Source: Rhodospirillales bacterium
GTDB lineage: Bacteria; Pseudomonadota; Alphaproteobacteria; Rhodospirillales; JAPHRK01
DNA length: 46,360 nt
Assembly (NCBI GenBank): GCA_026196105.1
Contig: JAPHRK010000001.1
Location: 1 to 46,360, forward strand
Direction of reading: 5' to 3'
Both the position numbers and the translations under genes were made by a program. Below, piece after piece: positions 1-8,900 of the stretch. The notes beneath the pieces are model-generated. The model was not told the origin of the DNA. It ran no database searches and worked only from the letters and a program-made list of their open reading frames with translations. Every line of letters begins with the position of its first letter. The first letter of the stretch is position 1.

Positions 1-2046
1 AAATTCTTTAAGTACTTGGGTCATTAGCTCCAGGTTATCAGGGTTGTCTTCCACATAAAGAATGGTCCGTGTGCCTTCTGTGACCTCGCTTCCGGGAACA
101 AGAACTAGGTCATTATCAGCGGCTTTTGCTGAAGGTTGGTTCTCAAGAATTTTTGAGGCCTTTGGGATATCAACCCAGAAAGTCGAGCCTTGCCCAACAA
201 CACTTTCAACGCCGATCTCCCCATCCATCAATTCGACCAATTTTTTGGTGATGGTCAATCCAATCCCTGTGCCTTCAATCCCACTATTTTCAGCGTCTAA
301 GCGGTCAAATGGTCTGAAGATATCGGTTAACCCACTTTCAGGGATTCCCTTACCTGTGTCTGAAACACTAAACCGCAGGTAATCTGTTTTAAGGGAGATA
401 CAGTCCAACATGACCTTTCCACCGCTATTGTTATATTTGATGGCGTTGGTCATCAAGTTAACCAAAACTTGTTTCAGGCGAGTATAATCCGCTCTCACAT
501 CAGGCAGCCCGGCATCTGCCGTGGCGTCATGGAAGAGTTGGATTTCAAGATTATCAGCAAGGGGGCGAACCATTTCGATAGACTGAGCAACTAAGGCATT
601 GGAATTGACATCTTCTAAAGAAATAGTCATCCGTCCAGCTTCGATTTTTGCCAGATCAAGGACTTCATTGATCAATTCAAGAAGGTGGTCACCTGCTTTG
701 AGAATATGGTGAACAAAACGTTGCTGAGTTTCCCCGAGCGGTTCACGGGTGTTTTTCTCAAGCAATTGCCCAAACCCGAGAATAGAATTCATCGGGGTAC
801 GGAGTTCGTGGCTCATCCGTGATAGAAATTCTGATTTTGCAAGGTTGGCTTTTTCAGCCTCATTGGTCGCTTGTGTGAGCTCTGCAGTGCGTTCTTCAAC
901 GAGTTCTTGAAGGTGATCGCGGTGCTGCTCTAGCTCGTCTTCAACTTTTTTGCGCTCAGTAATATCTGTTGAAATTGAACAAACACCAAAGGGTTCGTTT
1001 CCTCCAATAGATACTGGGAATTTGATTGTCCAGTAGGTATGGAGTTTCCCATCGCGGTGCTTGATATCCTCTTCCGTTTCAATCGGTCGATTGGCTTTTA
1101 AGGCTTTAAGATCGTGTTGCCATATATTGTCGGCAATATCTTGAGGGAAAACTTCATAGACATTCTTGCCGATATAATCTTCGGGCATAGGACCGTCTAA
1201 TAATTTGAAATTTCGGTTCACCAGGACGACGTCACCATCAAGGCTCTTAATAGAAATTAATGCTGGGCTGTGGTCTAGGATTGCCCTTAACCGGACTTCA
1301 CTTAGCTTAATTTCTTCAACGGATTCTTCTAATTGAGCCTGCATATAGTTAATAGCATTAACCACATCGTCTAGCTCATCAACTTTGCTGGGGTCATTCT
1401 TTTGGCGATCGAGAACCAGAGGTTCCACCGGAGTGTCGAAATCAATAGCCCGGGTATAAGCAGCAAGAACCCCAAGATGCCGGGTAACCATGTGTTGAAA
1501 AAGCAAGAACACAAAACCTGTAACCGAAAAAATGATAAATCCAGTGCTGACTAAAATGGCGACAGCTTTGGTCATAAGGTAATCATAAATACGATCCAAT
1601 CCAGCGATGATCCGCAATGTGCCGATGGCTTCTTGGCGACCTTTGAATTGGTGGATCAGCGGTAAGTCATCTGTCAATGTACCTGAAGAAACGCGCTCAC
1701 CAGCCTCCCACCTTTTCTCCCCATCAATAAAAATAGCAAGATACTCGATTTCAGGCGCTTGAAGAATGGCCTCAAGTTGAAGCTGGGTTAGCTTTTGCTC
1801 AAAGGCCCATACACTGGAGGTCAAACTTTTAAGGTGACCTGCTTTTATCTGTTCAACGCGGGTCGTGATTTGATGTTTGCTGTCTTGATAATCAAAAAAT
1901 AACTGAAGAGCTGTGGTTAATAAGGTAACAACAATACTAAAAAGAACTGTCGCCCCGATCAGACGGCGAGCAATTCTATTCTTCGTTCTTGTTCCATTTT
2001 CAGTTACGTTCACCGTATCTGTGGTTTCGTTTGTTTCATCTACCAT
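1..2046 (-). CDS. Hybrid sensor histidine kinase (3' end cut by window edge)
   Basis: An uninterrupted minus-strand frame runs from ATG at 2046 to base 1 (682 codons, no stop), so the C-terminus lies outside the window. In order I read a short cytoplasmic N-terminus, a membrane segment at about residues 29-49, a periplasmic sensor region, a second membrane segment at about 172-196, a HAMP-like linker, a PAS domain at about 255-370, a coiled coil, a HisKA domain with SHELRTP (phospho-acceptor His413), an HATPase domain (N-box NLMTNAIKYN, DTGKGIP, GTGIGLTI) and the start of a receiver domain (TILYVEDNPDN). The phosphorylated aspartate of the receiver is beyond the edge. AAGG lies 7 nt before the ATG. 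The ligand is unknown. The protein probably autophosphorylates and passes phosphate to its own receiver. Confidence 0.9.
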   Translation of the reverse strand, partial: MVDETNETTDTVNVTENGTRTKNRIARRLIGATVLFSIVVTLLTTALQLFFDYQDSKHQITTRVEQIKAGHLKSLTSSVWAFEQKLTQLQLEAILQAPEIEYLAIFIDGEKRWEAGERVSSGTLTDDLPLIHQFKGRQEAIGTLRIIAGLDRIYDYLMTKAVAILVSTGFIIFSVTGFVFLLFQHMVTRHLGVLAAYTRAIDFDTPVEPLVLDRQKNDPSKVDELDDVVNAINYMQAQLEESVEEIKLSEVRLRAILDHSPALISIKSLDGDVVLVNRNFKLLDGPMPEDYIGKNVYEVFPQDIADNIWQHDLKALKANRPIETEEDIKHRDGKLHTYWTIKFPVSIGGNEPFGVCSISTDITERKKVEDELEQHRDHLQELVEERTAELTQATNEAEKANLAKSEFLSRMSHELRTPMNSILGFGQLLEKNTREPLGETQQRFVHHILKAGDHLLELINEVLDLAKIEAGRMTISLEDVNSNALVAQSIEMVRPLADNLEIQLFHDATADAGLPDVRADYTRLKQVLVNLMTNAIKYNNSGGKVMLDCISLKTDYLRFSVSDTGKGIPESGLTDIFRPFDRLDAENSGIEGTGIGLTITKKLVELMDGEIGVESVVGQGSTFWVDIPKASKILENQPSAKAADNDLVLVPGSEVTEGTRTILYVEDNPDNLELMTQVLKEF

Positions 2047-2149
2047 TAAGTTACCTTACCAAATTTCCCCCTCCTCTAAGGGAAAATCTGACGCCACGCT
2101 AACATACCAAAGTTGTTAGAGCTACAGTTCGAACAACCTTTCTTAAGTT

Positions 2150-3490
2150 TTATTTTCGACAGAAAATAGCCACGGCTTCCATATGGGGGGAATAGGGAAA
2201 CTGGTCTACGGGTATAACGCGCTTTATTTCAAACCCGCCATCGACCAATAGACGCGCGTCACGGGCAAAAGTATTTGGATTGCAAGAAACCCCAACGACT
2301 GTGCTTATTGTCGACTCTGACAAAACCTGTGCTTGTTCTTGTGCTCCTGCACGAGGAGGATCAAATACCACTCCATCATATTCCTTTAGTTCTTTGACGG
2401 ACAAAGGCTGTCTTTCCAAATCCCGGACATTGCCTGTGATATTACCTCCAAGACCTGCCCGCCCTGCGGCTTGTTCCATGGCGGATATCATGACTTGAGA
2501 GGCTTCAAATGCATGAATAAGCGCCGTTTTTGCCATGGGAAAGCTAAAGGTCCCACAACCTGAGAATAAATCGGCAATCTTAGGACAGTCGCCAATTCCT
2601 TCAAGGACCTCATTAACTAATAGGCCTTCACCATCTTCACTCGGTTGTAAAAAACTCCCGGCGGGAATTTCTACAGGAACATCGCCAAAGAGAGCTTTTA
2701 TCGGTTTGCGCTGAACAACCGATTCAGGTGTTCCCCCTTTGTGGCGATTCCAGGAAATGCGTCCAATGTCATGTTTGTCAGCAAAGGCAGAGAGCTTTTC
2801 TAACCGATCAAGACTTAAGTCACCTGGAAGAGCGAAAACAATGTCCAGGAGGCCGTTAACAAAGTTGATTACCACGTCCCCTCGTTCTCCAGCATCCGTA
2901 AGATGGGGGATAAGTTTTTCTAAAGCCGGAATTAGTTGATTGATCTCAGGGACGAGAAGCAGGCAATGATCAATAGGCACAACTTGATGACTTTGACGGG
3001 CATTAAAACCAAAAACTAAACGTCCCCCCGCCCTGATCACCTCAAAAGAAACCCGGCGACGTTGGCCAATAGCTGCACTTTTTACGGGGAGGATTTCAGG
3101 GTGAAGTCCCCGGCGTGAAAAGGCATCAACGACAAGTTGTCGTTTCCAGTCCCCATAAAAGCTGGGTTCAAGGTGTTGTAGGGAGCAGCCACCACAGGTG
3201 CCATAATGAGGGCAGGGAGCCTCAAAACGATGCAGACCAGCTTCTTTGATCTCAACGATTGAGGAAGCAAAACCTTCTCCTCTTTTCGTCTCAGGCTTTA
3301 TGAGCAAACGATCACCTGGCACTGAGAATGGTACGAAATAGGTTTTGTCGTTACTTTTGGCAACACCATCACCTTTGCCGCCAAGAAATTCAATCTCGAC
3401 CTCAAGGGGTTGAGAATCTCTCGGTGAAAGTTTGTTGGCGCGTTTAGGTTTGCCTCGTCGAGGCTTATCCCGCCGTTTGGGAAAACTCAC
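2150..3490 (-). CDS. 23S rRNA (uracil-5-)-methyltransferase, RumA/TrmA family
   Basis: SAM-dependent m5U RNA methyltransferase. A basic N-terminus leads into a TRAM-like RNA-binding domain. A CX5CX2C cluster (CPHYGTCGGC) matches the iron-sulfur ligands of RlmD (RumA). The Rossmann SAM site appears as DLFSGCGTFSFPMA, followed by FDPPRAG and the catalytic cysteine in VSCNPNTFARD. Target specificity (U1939 or another uridine) cannot be read from sequence. I chose the GTG at 3490 because AAGGA sits 7 nt upstream. The frame can be extended to a TTG at 3541, but that would overlap the lipoprotein gene by 23 nt. It is the last gene of the Mla operon, 28 nt behind its neighbour. Confidence 0.88.
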   Translation of the reverse strand: MSFPKRRDKPRRGKPKRANKLSPRDSQPLEVEIEFLGGKGDGVAKSNDKTYFVPFSVPGDRLLIKPETKRGEGFASSIVEIKEAGLHRFEAPCPHYGTCGGCSLQHLEPSFYGDWKRQLVVDAFSRRGLHPEILPVKSAAIGQRRRVSFEVIRAGGRLVFGFNARQSHQVVPIDHCLLLVPEINQLIPALEKLIPHLTDAGERGDVVINFVNGLLDIVFALPGDLSLDRLEKLSAFADKHDIGRISWNRHKGGTPESVVQRKPIKALFGDVPVEIPAGSFLQPSEDGEGLLVNEVLEGIGDCPKIADLFSGCGTFSFPMAKTALIHAFEASQVMISAMEQAAGRAGLGGNITGNVRDLERQPLSVKELKEYDGVVFDPPRAGAQEQAQVLSESTISTVVGVSCNPNTFARDARLLVDGGFEIKRVIPVDQFPYSPHMEAVAIFCRK

Positions 3491-3518
3491 AGATTTATCC
3501 TTAAAATTTAAAACCCCT

Positions 3519-4127
3519 TTAGCGGGATTGAATATCAGCAATAAAGCGTTTGAAAATGGATGCCACAGCTTGGTTCATTGCTGCGACAGCAGTGGAAACA
3601 TTTTCATTCTTGTGGGTGACTTCTTGGCTGTAAGACTTAATAAAAACCAATTTGTCATCGGCCATGCTTTTAAGGCCTATTTCAAGTTCAACCAATACCT
3701 TTGGCTGCTTGCCGCCAATGATGCGTTCCAAATGGCGAATGCGGCCATTAATCGCAAAGTCAGGATTTAAACGCATCTCAGGGGTGATAATATTATCAGC
3801 GACTTTTGCATCTCTTAAGTAGGCAATAAGGCTGTCTTGGATAAGAGATGTCGGGCCTTCGGTCCAAAGATGATAATGGTATTCTTGAACTTCCTGTTCT
3901 TGGCCGGCCTCTGTAAAGAGGAGAGAACGACCTCCAACCAAGCCATCAGCCAGAAAACGATCAACTTCTACAATACCTTTTAAAGGCGAGGTGATAGGGC
4001 CACCCTCACTAACAATGCCCCCCAAGCGGTAATAATGGTCTTTTGGCAAAGGAGGTTGAGTGCAGGCGCTCAGCACAAAAAGTGCGGTTATCAGGATGAA
4101 CCCTTGGTAAAATTTACGATGTCCCAC
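3519..4127 (-). CDS. ABC-type transport auxiliary lipoprotein
   Basis: A 202-residue lipoprotein. The N-terminus is a classical type II signal peptide with lipobox LSAC, so Cys22 would be lipidated and the protein anchored in the inner or outer membrane. The body resembles the auxiliary lipoproteins (PqiC/DUF330-like) that accompany MCE transporters. The start is GTG at 4127, preceded by AGAGGGG. It follows the MlaD-like gene by 22 nt, in the order ATPase-MCE protein-lipoprotein common in alphaproteobacterial Mla loci. Inferred role: outer-membrane-side partner in lipid transfer. Confidence 0.82.
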   Translation of the reverse strand: MGHRKFYQGFILITALFVLSACTQPPLPKDHYYRLGGIVSEGGPITSPLKGIVEVDRFLADGLVGGRSLLFTEAGQEQEVQEYHYHLWTEGPTSLIQDSLIAYLRDAKVADNIITPEMRLNPDFAINGRIRHLERIIGGKQPKVLVELEIGLKSMADDKLVFIKSYSQEVTHKNENVSTAVAAMNQAVASIFKRFIADIQSR

Positions 4128-4149
4128 TATTTTGCCCCTCTTTACCTAA

Positions 4150-5121
4150 TTATTGCGCATTATCTTTAGGAGGTGTTCCCCCCAGAAGTAGTCCTGGGTT
4201 TTGCCGGATATGACGACTGAATTCATTTAAGTTACGGCTCGCCCCCTCAAGGTTTAGATTGATGGAATCAATCCGCCGGGCCGTGGTTTCCATAATGTAT
4301 TTTAAATCAACGACGGACTTATTTAAGTCCTGGCTGTTATTGAGAACCAAATCACTTGAGCCTTTGAGTAGCACATCAGCTTTTGACCGGGTTTTGTCAA
4401 GATTTGCGGTCAGAATTTGTAGATTTCGTGATGATTCTTGCAAGCTGGTCAGGGTGGTTTCCATTTTCTGGCGGTTGCCCGTGCTGAGAATTTCTTTCAA
4501 CTCAACCACGGCCTTGTCCATATTCTCAAGAATAGCAGGGGCTCTGGCGGCTAAAGAAGTGGAGGCTCCTTTAAGGTCGGAAATAATCCCAGTACCATCT
4601 TCACTCAATACCTTGTTGAAGGAGAGAACTGTTTCGTTGAGATTGGCAAGGAATGGCTTAATACTGGTTTCAGAAAGGTCACCAACTTGTCCAGCAACAG
4701 AAGAGAGCGCGGCAAACATGTCAGACTTTTCTCGTGAGGTAATCCGGGTTCCAGGCTTTAAAGCCTCGGTGCTGATACCTGCTTGCACACTGATGGTAAT
4801 GGCCGCAAGCAAACCAGGGGCCGCGATTTGAGCAATCGAATCTTTAGGGATTTTCCAACCTTCTGCCACGCTTAAAGCGACCCGAAACTGCATCCGACCT
4901 TCTTCTTCAAAAGGTTCAATATCTTCAACCTGGCCGATAGGGTAGCCCTCATATCTGATTTGAGTGCCATATTTTACCCCGGAGACGTTGTCATAAACGG
5001 CAAAATAGTTATCCGTTGATCCTGTCCGCCCTGTTAGCAAAGCAATCGCCACCAACAACAATACAACGGTCGTAATGACAAACCCACCAACGACTAGATA
5101 GTTGATTTTTGCGTTTTTCAT
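4150..5121 (-). CDS. mlaD: MlaD-like MCE-domain protein of a phospholipid ABC transporter
   Basis: Periplasmic lipid-binding subunit anchored by one N-terminal membrane helix (about residues 8-30). An MCE domain follows (about 38-115; YDNVSGVKYGTQIRYEGYPI is its diagnostic core). At 323 residues it is much longer than E. coli MlaD (183). The extra C-terminal part, rich in heptad-like Leu/Asn/Lys runs, is probably helical, as in longer MCE proteins that build a tube across the periplasm. It ends in a PPKDNAQ tail. The ATPase gene lies 7 nt upstream. MCE proteins form hexamers that carry phospholipid between the membranes. Confidence 0.9.
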   Translation of the reverse strand: MKNAKINYLVVGGFVITTVVLLLVAIALLTGRTGSTDNYFAVYDNVSGVKYGTQIRYEGYPIGQVEDIEPFEEEGRMQFRVALSVAEGWKIPKDSIAQIAAPGLLAAITISVQAGISTEALKPGTRITSREKSDMFAALSSVAGQVGDLSETSIKPFLANLNETVLSFNKVLSEDGTGIISDLKGASTSLAARAPAILENMDKAVVELKEILSTGNRQKMETTLTSLQESSRNLQILTANLDKTRSKADVLLKGSSDLVLNNSQDLNKSVVDLKYIMETTARRIDSINLNLEGASRNLNEFSRHIRQNPGLLLGGTPPKDNAQ

Positions 5122-5128
5122 ATCTCAA

Positions 5129-5950
5129 TCACCATACTGCATTGGGGCGAACATCGCCGCCAGTCAATCTGTTTAAATATTCCTCAGGGTCGAGGATGTC
5201 TTCCTCACTACGACGGTTGAGCAAATTCTGAATGCGCTCATTGTCGGTATTTTTAATTTCATCAACGGTGCCTGTAATCAGTGTTTTACCACGATCAAGA
5301 ACCGTAATTCGATCGGCAATAGTAAAGGCGCTGTCGAGTTCGTGGGTCACAACAGCAATGGTCATGTTCATGGCATCACGAAGCTTTAAGATGAGCTCAT
5401 CTAGTTGTTTAGAGACAACGGGGTCAAGGCCAGCAGAGGGTTCATCAAAAAACAAAAACCGTGGGTCCATGACAAGAGCCCGAGCGACCGCAGCGCGTTT
5501 GAGCATGCCACCTGAAAGTTCAGAAGGCATAAGCCCTTCAAACCCTGCGAGCTCAACCACCTCTAATTTAAGCCGGGCCATAATTTCCATGGTTTGGGGG
5601 TCAAGGGACGTGTGCTCTGCCAAAGGCAGCATAATATTTTCACCCACTGTCATGGAGCTAATCAAAGCTCCCCCTTGGAAGGCGACGCCGATTTTCTTAC
5701 GAAGATCAAAAGCTTCTTTCATGGGAAGTTTTTCAAGATCCTCCCCCATTAACTTAATGGAGCCCGAGGTGCGTGTTTCAAGACCCATCATGTGGCGCAG
5801 TAAGGTGCTCTTACCAGAACCACTGCCGCCCATTATGACGAGAATTTCACCCTCATAAACATCGAGATTAACATTATCGAGAATCATCCGGTCACCGTAA
5901 TGGGTGACCAAATCTTTGACTTCAATGACTTTTTTGCGTTCGTCCGTCAT
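5129..5950 (-). CDS. mlaF: MlaF-like ABC transporter ATP-binding protein
   Basis: Cytoplasmic ATPase driving the Mla transporter. Visible motifs are Walker A GGSGSGKST (residues 41-49), Q-loop region FQGGALISSMTV, signature LSGGMLKRAAVARAL, Walker B FLFFDEPSAGLDP and the switch histidine in VVTHELDS. The LSGGMLKR signature and the C-terminal tail past the nucleotide-binding fold are typical of MlaF/Mkl ATPases. Length is 273 residues, close to E. coli MlaF (269). It starts 1 nt after the permease gene, which suggests translational coupling. Confidence 0.93.
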   Translation of the reverse strand: MTDERKKVIEVKDLVTHYGDRMILDNVNLDVYEGEILVIMGGSGSGKSTLLRHMMGLETRTSGSIKLMGEDLEKLPMKEAFDLRKKIGVAFQGGALISSMTVGENIMLPLAEHTSLDPQTMEIMARLKLEVVELAGFEGLMPSELSGGMLKRAAVARALVMDPRFLFFDEPSAGLDPVVSKQLDELILKLRDAMNMTIAVVTHELDSAFTIADRITVLDRGKTLITGTVDEIKNTDNERIQNLLNRRSEEDILDPEEYLNRLTGGDVRPNAVW

Positions 5951-5951
5951 A

Positions 5952-6773
5952 TCATCTCGTTACCATGAAAGCGAAAATCATGTCAGTAACGATAATCGCT
6001 GAAATTGATTGTACAACGGCACGGGTTGTCACTCGCCCGACGCCCTCTGCGCCCCCGCGAACAGAAGCCCCATTGCCGATCCCGATGATGGTAATCAGAA
6101 TGGCAAAGATAAAACTTTTCGCCAAACCGTGCAGCACATCATCAAGGGAGAGAATATTGATAACCTGATCAAAAAAAGCGGCGAGGGAAATGCCTAGCTC
6201 AGCCCCCACATAGAGTCCTGCGCCTAAAAACATGATCAATTCTGCCATCCAAGTCAGGAGGGGGATCATAATCATCATAGCGAGCAGAGTTGGGACAACC
6301 AGATAACGAACCGGATTAATTGCCATAACGTGGAGTGCGTCGACCTCTTGATTGATGGTCATGGTGCCAAGCCTGGCAGCAAAGGCAGCTCCAGAGCGAC
6401 CCGCCACCAGAATACCCGTGATCAAAGAGGCAAATTCTCTTGAAACAGAAAGGGCAATACCAAAGGTAACTTGGGATTCGGCACCGAAAATGCGAAGTGA
6501 ATGAATGCCTTGAATTGCCAACATTATCCCGATGGTCAGAGACATAATGGCAACTATGGGAATGGCCTTAATGCCGACTTCCATCATTTGAGCGGCGATC
6601 TGATGAAGACGAACTGGCTGACGAAGTTTTGGCCCGGCAAAAACCCAGAAAATGCTCTCGGCTAGAAGCGACCCGCCATATCCGATTTCCTTTACACTGG
6701 AGACCGCATAGTGGCCGACATTTTCTACAAAGGCTTTTGCTTTATTTGGCTTTTGCTCGTCGGTTTCATCCAT
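5952..6773 (-). CDS. mlaE: MlaE-like ABC transporter permease
   Basis: Integral inner-membrane permease of the MlaE family, 273 residues with about five hydrophobic segments. The conserved cytoplasmic coupling stretch appears as GRSGAAFAARLGTM followed by NQEVDALHVM. The family core LVVPTLLAMMIMIPLLTW is also present. A charged N-terminal extension of about 25 residues precedes the interfacial helix. It starts 6 nt after the STAS gene. In E. coli the permease dimer binds MlaF and the MlaD hexamer and passes phospholipid across the inner membrane. Confidence 0.92.
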   Translation of the reverse strand: MDETDEQKPNKAKAFVENVGHYAVSSVKEIGYGGSLLAESIFWVFAGPKLRQPVRLHQIAAQMMEVGIKAIPIVAIMSLTIGIMLAIQGIHSLRIFGAESQVTFGIALSVSREFASLITGILVAGRSGAAFAARLGTMTINQEVDALHVMAINPVRYLVVPTLLAMMIMIPLLTWMAELIMFLGAGLYVGAELGISLAAFFDQVINILSLDDVLHGLAKSFIFAILITIIGIGNGASVRGGAEGVGRVTTRAVVQSISAIIVTDMIFAFMVTR

Positions 6774-6779
6774 GATCTG

Positions 6780-7103
6780 TTAGCCTATAGCCTCATCAAC
6801 AGAAGTGTGGATGGTAAAAATTTTATCCAAACGGGCCAATTGTAATACCCTCAGTGCTGATTCGCTGACCGCTGCAAGGCAGAAGGTTCCGCCATTTTTC
6901 CGGGCTGTTTGAAAAGATTCAACCAGACAAGCCACACCGGAACTATCAATGTAAGAGACGAGATGTAAATCCACAATAACAGCAGAGTTTTTACTCACCG
7001 CTGCCAGCAGTTCTTTGCGTGCAGTTGGCGAATGCTCCAAATCCACATCACCCTCAAAAGCTACGATAAGGGCTCCGTTTTTTTCTGTAGTACTTATTTT
7101 CAT
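6780..7103 (-). CDS. STAS-domain protein: anti-anti-sigma factor-like, candidate MlaB
   Basis: A 107-residue single STAS domain. The phospho-switch loop YIDSSGVACLVES is intact. The DSSG serines are residues 54 and 55, and in SpoIIAA/RsbV-type proteins a serine of this motif is phosphorylated. It lies 12 nt after the phosphatase/kinase-like gene and 6 nt before the mlaE-like gene. Two roles compete: an RsbV-like anti-anti-sigma factor, or the MlaB subunit that binds MlaF in E. coli. The position directly in front of the permease favours MlaB, while the DSSG motif and the upstream gene favour a phospho-switch. Both could be true. Confidence 0.88.
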   Translation of the reverse strand: MKISTTEKNGALIVAFEGDVDLEHSPTARKELLAAVSKNSAVIVDLHLVSYIDSSGVACLVESFQTARKNGGTFCLAAVSESALRVLQLARLDKIFTIHTSVDEAIG

Positions 7104-7115
7104 CGTTACGCTTTC

Positions 7116-8900
7116 TTATGCGATTTGTTTCATCATTCTCAAGATATTCCCCGTCTCCCCTTCAGGAGGTGGCAAGTAACGTACTCTGTCCATAACTTCA
7201 TTGATGAAGTGAGTTCCTAACCCCCCAGGGCGAATATCATCAAGAGCTCGTGGTTTTATTTTTGTTCGGTCCACTGTGGGGGCAAAATCCCTTAGCTTCA
7301 ACACAATATCACCATTTGACCGCCGAATACTAAGAATTACATCGCCTACACCGCCCCCATAAGCGTGTCGGATTATATTTTGGCAAGCTTCGTCAACGGC
7401 GATAACAACGTCTTGAGCGATACGGTCCGAACAGCCGCATTGCCCGGCGACGTTTAGGGTAGTTTGACGAACCAGTTTTAACATTGAGGCTTTGGAAGGG
7501 AAGTGTAGATCGACAAGCCAGTCAGCCCCAACATCCTGATCTACGTCTTCAATCTCATCTTTACTGGTTGTCGTCGTTTTTTGTTTTTCACTAGCGGCTT
7601 CTTTAAAGCTGGCGCTGAAATCTTGAACAGCGAGGATGGTCAGGTCATCACGCAAAATAACCCCCTCCCAATTGAGCAAGCTTAAAATCTCTTCCAGGCT
7701 TTGTTGCATTGGAAAGTCTTTCTTCTCATCCAGCAAAGCTTTTAGCCCGTCTATACCCAGCTCTTCTCCATTGTTGAGATAGCCTTCAGTAAGGCCATCG
7801 GTGAAGATATATAAGTTCCCTCCATCAAGATAAATTTCTTCAACAGGGAAGATGTCATTTTCAACAATATCGGCTGCAATACCAACCGGGGGGGCCTCAG
7901 CAGGGATATCTCTATAGGTCCCGTGTTTATCTTGATAAAGAGGCGGCTCATGTCCGGCGTTCGCCATGCGAAGTTTGCCCGACCATGGTTCAAGCAACCC
8001 GACAAGCATGGTTACAAAGCGCCCTTGGGTTGCTGTTTCACAAATCTCACGATTGATGTATCCCAAAAGATGTCCTGGGTCGGGAATGGTTTTTGATAAA
8101 GAGCGAAAGAGACTCGATGCTTTTGACATCGTGAGAGCGGCTGCCATGCCTTTACCGGAAACATCACCTAAGCAGAAGCAGATGCGCCCATCGTCTAAGG
8201 TTAAGAAATCAAAAAAATCACCGGAAACTGTACGGGCTGGAAAGTTCAGACCGCGGACGGGATAATCTTCTGGAGGAACATCGGGGATAAGGTAGCGTTG
8301 AATTTCTGCCGCGAGTTCTAGCTCACGTTGGACCTTCTCTCTCTCAACAAGTTCATCTGCCATGCGGGCATTGGTTATAGCTAACCCGGCTGAAGCGCTT
8401 AAGGCCATCAACATGTTCAGATCGTTAGTATTAAACAAACCATTATCACTATGTTTGTTTAAAACCTCGATTGCACCGATTCGCTGTTCTTTCACCCCCA
8501 TTGGGGCGCAAAGAATTGACCGGGTGGTAAAGCCGGTTTCTTTATCAACAGCTCCTTTGAAATTAGGATCTTTTTGAACGTCGCGGACTATTTCTCCGCG
8601 CCCTTCTTCAACGCTGCGTCCAACGATTCCATGTCCTGGATCTAACTCTAATCCGGTAATGTCCACGGGGCCAAAGCAAGCACGGCAGATTAGCTTATTT
8701 TTTATTTCATCAAGGAGAAAAAGAGCGCCCCCTTCAGCATTTAAATAATTGCAAATCCTGACCAGGGCTTTGTTAAGCGAGTCTTCGATATTACGTGAAA
8801 AGGTAAAATCCCGACTCATGGCCGAGAGTAATTCCAAGTGATCCCCGAAATTTTCCCCTACCGTTGCAAAAGCATCGTTTGTTGTAACTTGTTCTGACAT
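7116..8900 (-). CDS. GAF - PP2C (SpoIIE/RsbU) phosphatase - HATPase (RsbW-like) fusion protein
   Basis: A 594-residue cytoplasmic signalling protein. A GAF sensor domain (about 30-180) and a short coiled linker (LVEREKVQRELELAAEIQR) lead into a PP2C-type phosphatase (about 205-410). The phosphatase has its metal-binding aspartates in SGDFFDF, GDVSGKG, FTDGLTEG and RDDLTILAV. A C-terminal GHKL ATPase-like domain (about 465-590) has N-box DEACQNIIRHAY and GGLGTHF. The region usually holding the Asp-x-Gly motif reads LRDFAPTVD and looks degenerate, as is common in RsbW-like fusions. It probably phosphorylates and dephosphorylates the adjacent STAS protein in response to a GAF ligand. It is the first gene of the operon. 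No Shine-Dalgarno sequence is visible before ATG 8900. Confidence 0.9.
   Translation of the reverse strand: MSEQVTTNDAFATVGENFGDHLELLSAMSRDFTFSRNIEDSLNKALVRICNYLNAEGGALFLLDEIKNKLICRACFGPVDITGLELDPGHGIVGRSVEEGRGEIVRDVQKDPNFKGAVDKETGFTTRSILCAPMGVKEQRIGAIEVLNKHSDNGLFNTNDLNMLMALSASAGLAITNARMADELVEREKVQRELELAAEIQRYLIPDVPPEDYPVRGLNFPARTVSGDFFDFLTLDDGRICFCLGDVSGKGMAAALTMSKASSLFRSLSKTIPDPGHLLGYINREICETATQGRFVTMLVGLLEPWSGKLRMANAGHEPPLYQDKHGTYRDIPAEAPPVGIAADIVENDIFPVEEIYLDGGNLYIFTDGLTEGYLNNGEELGIDGLKALLDEKKDFPMQQSLEEILSLLNWEGVILRDDLTILAVQDFSASFKEAASEKQKTTTTSKDEIEDVDQDVGADWLVDLHFPSKASMLKLVRQTTLNVAGQCGCSDRIAQDVVIAVDEACQNIIRHAYGGGVGDVILSIRRSNGDIVLKLRDFAPTVDRTKIKPRALDDIRPGGLGTHFINEVMDRVRYLPPPEGETGNILRMMKQIA

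Noticed and set aside
62-382. 106-codon plus-strand frame at the left edge
   Set aside because: It is antisense to the HATPase and receiver part of the hybrid histidine kinase, which has full domain support.
2109-2140. Imperfect hairpin between the hybrid kinase and the methyltransferase gene
   Set aside because: Stem AAAGTTGTT/AACAACCTT needs a G-T pair and has no U-run on the strand of the gene it would terminate.
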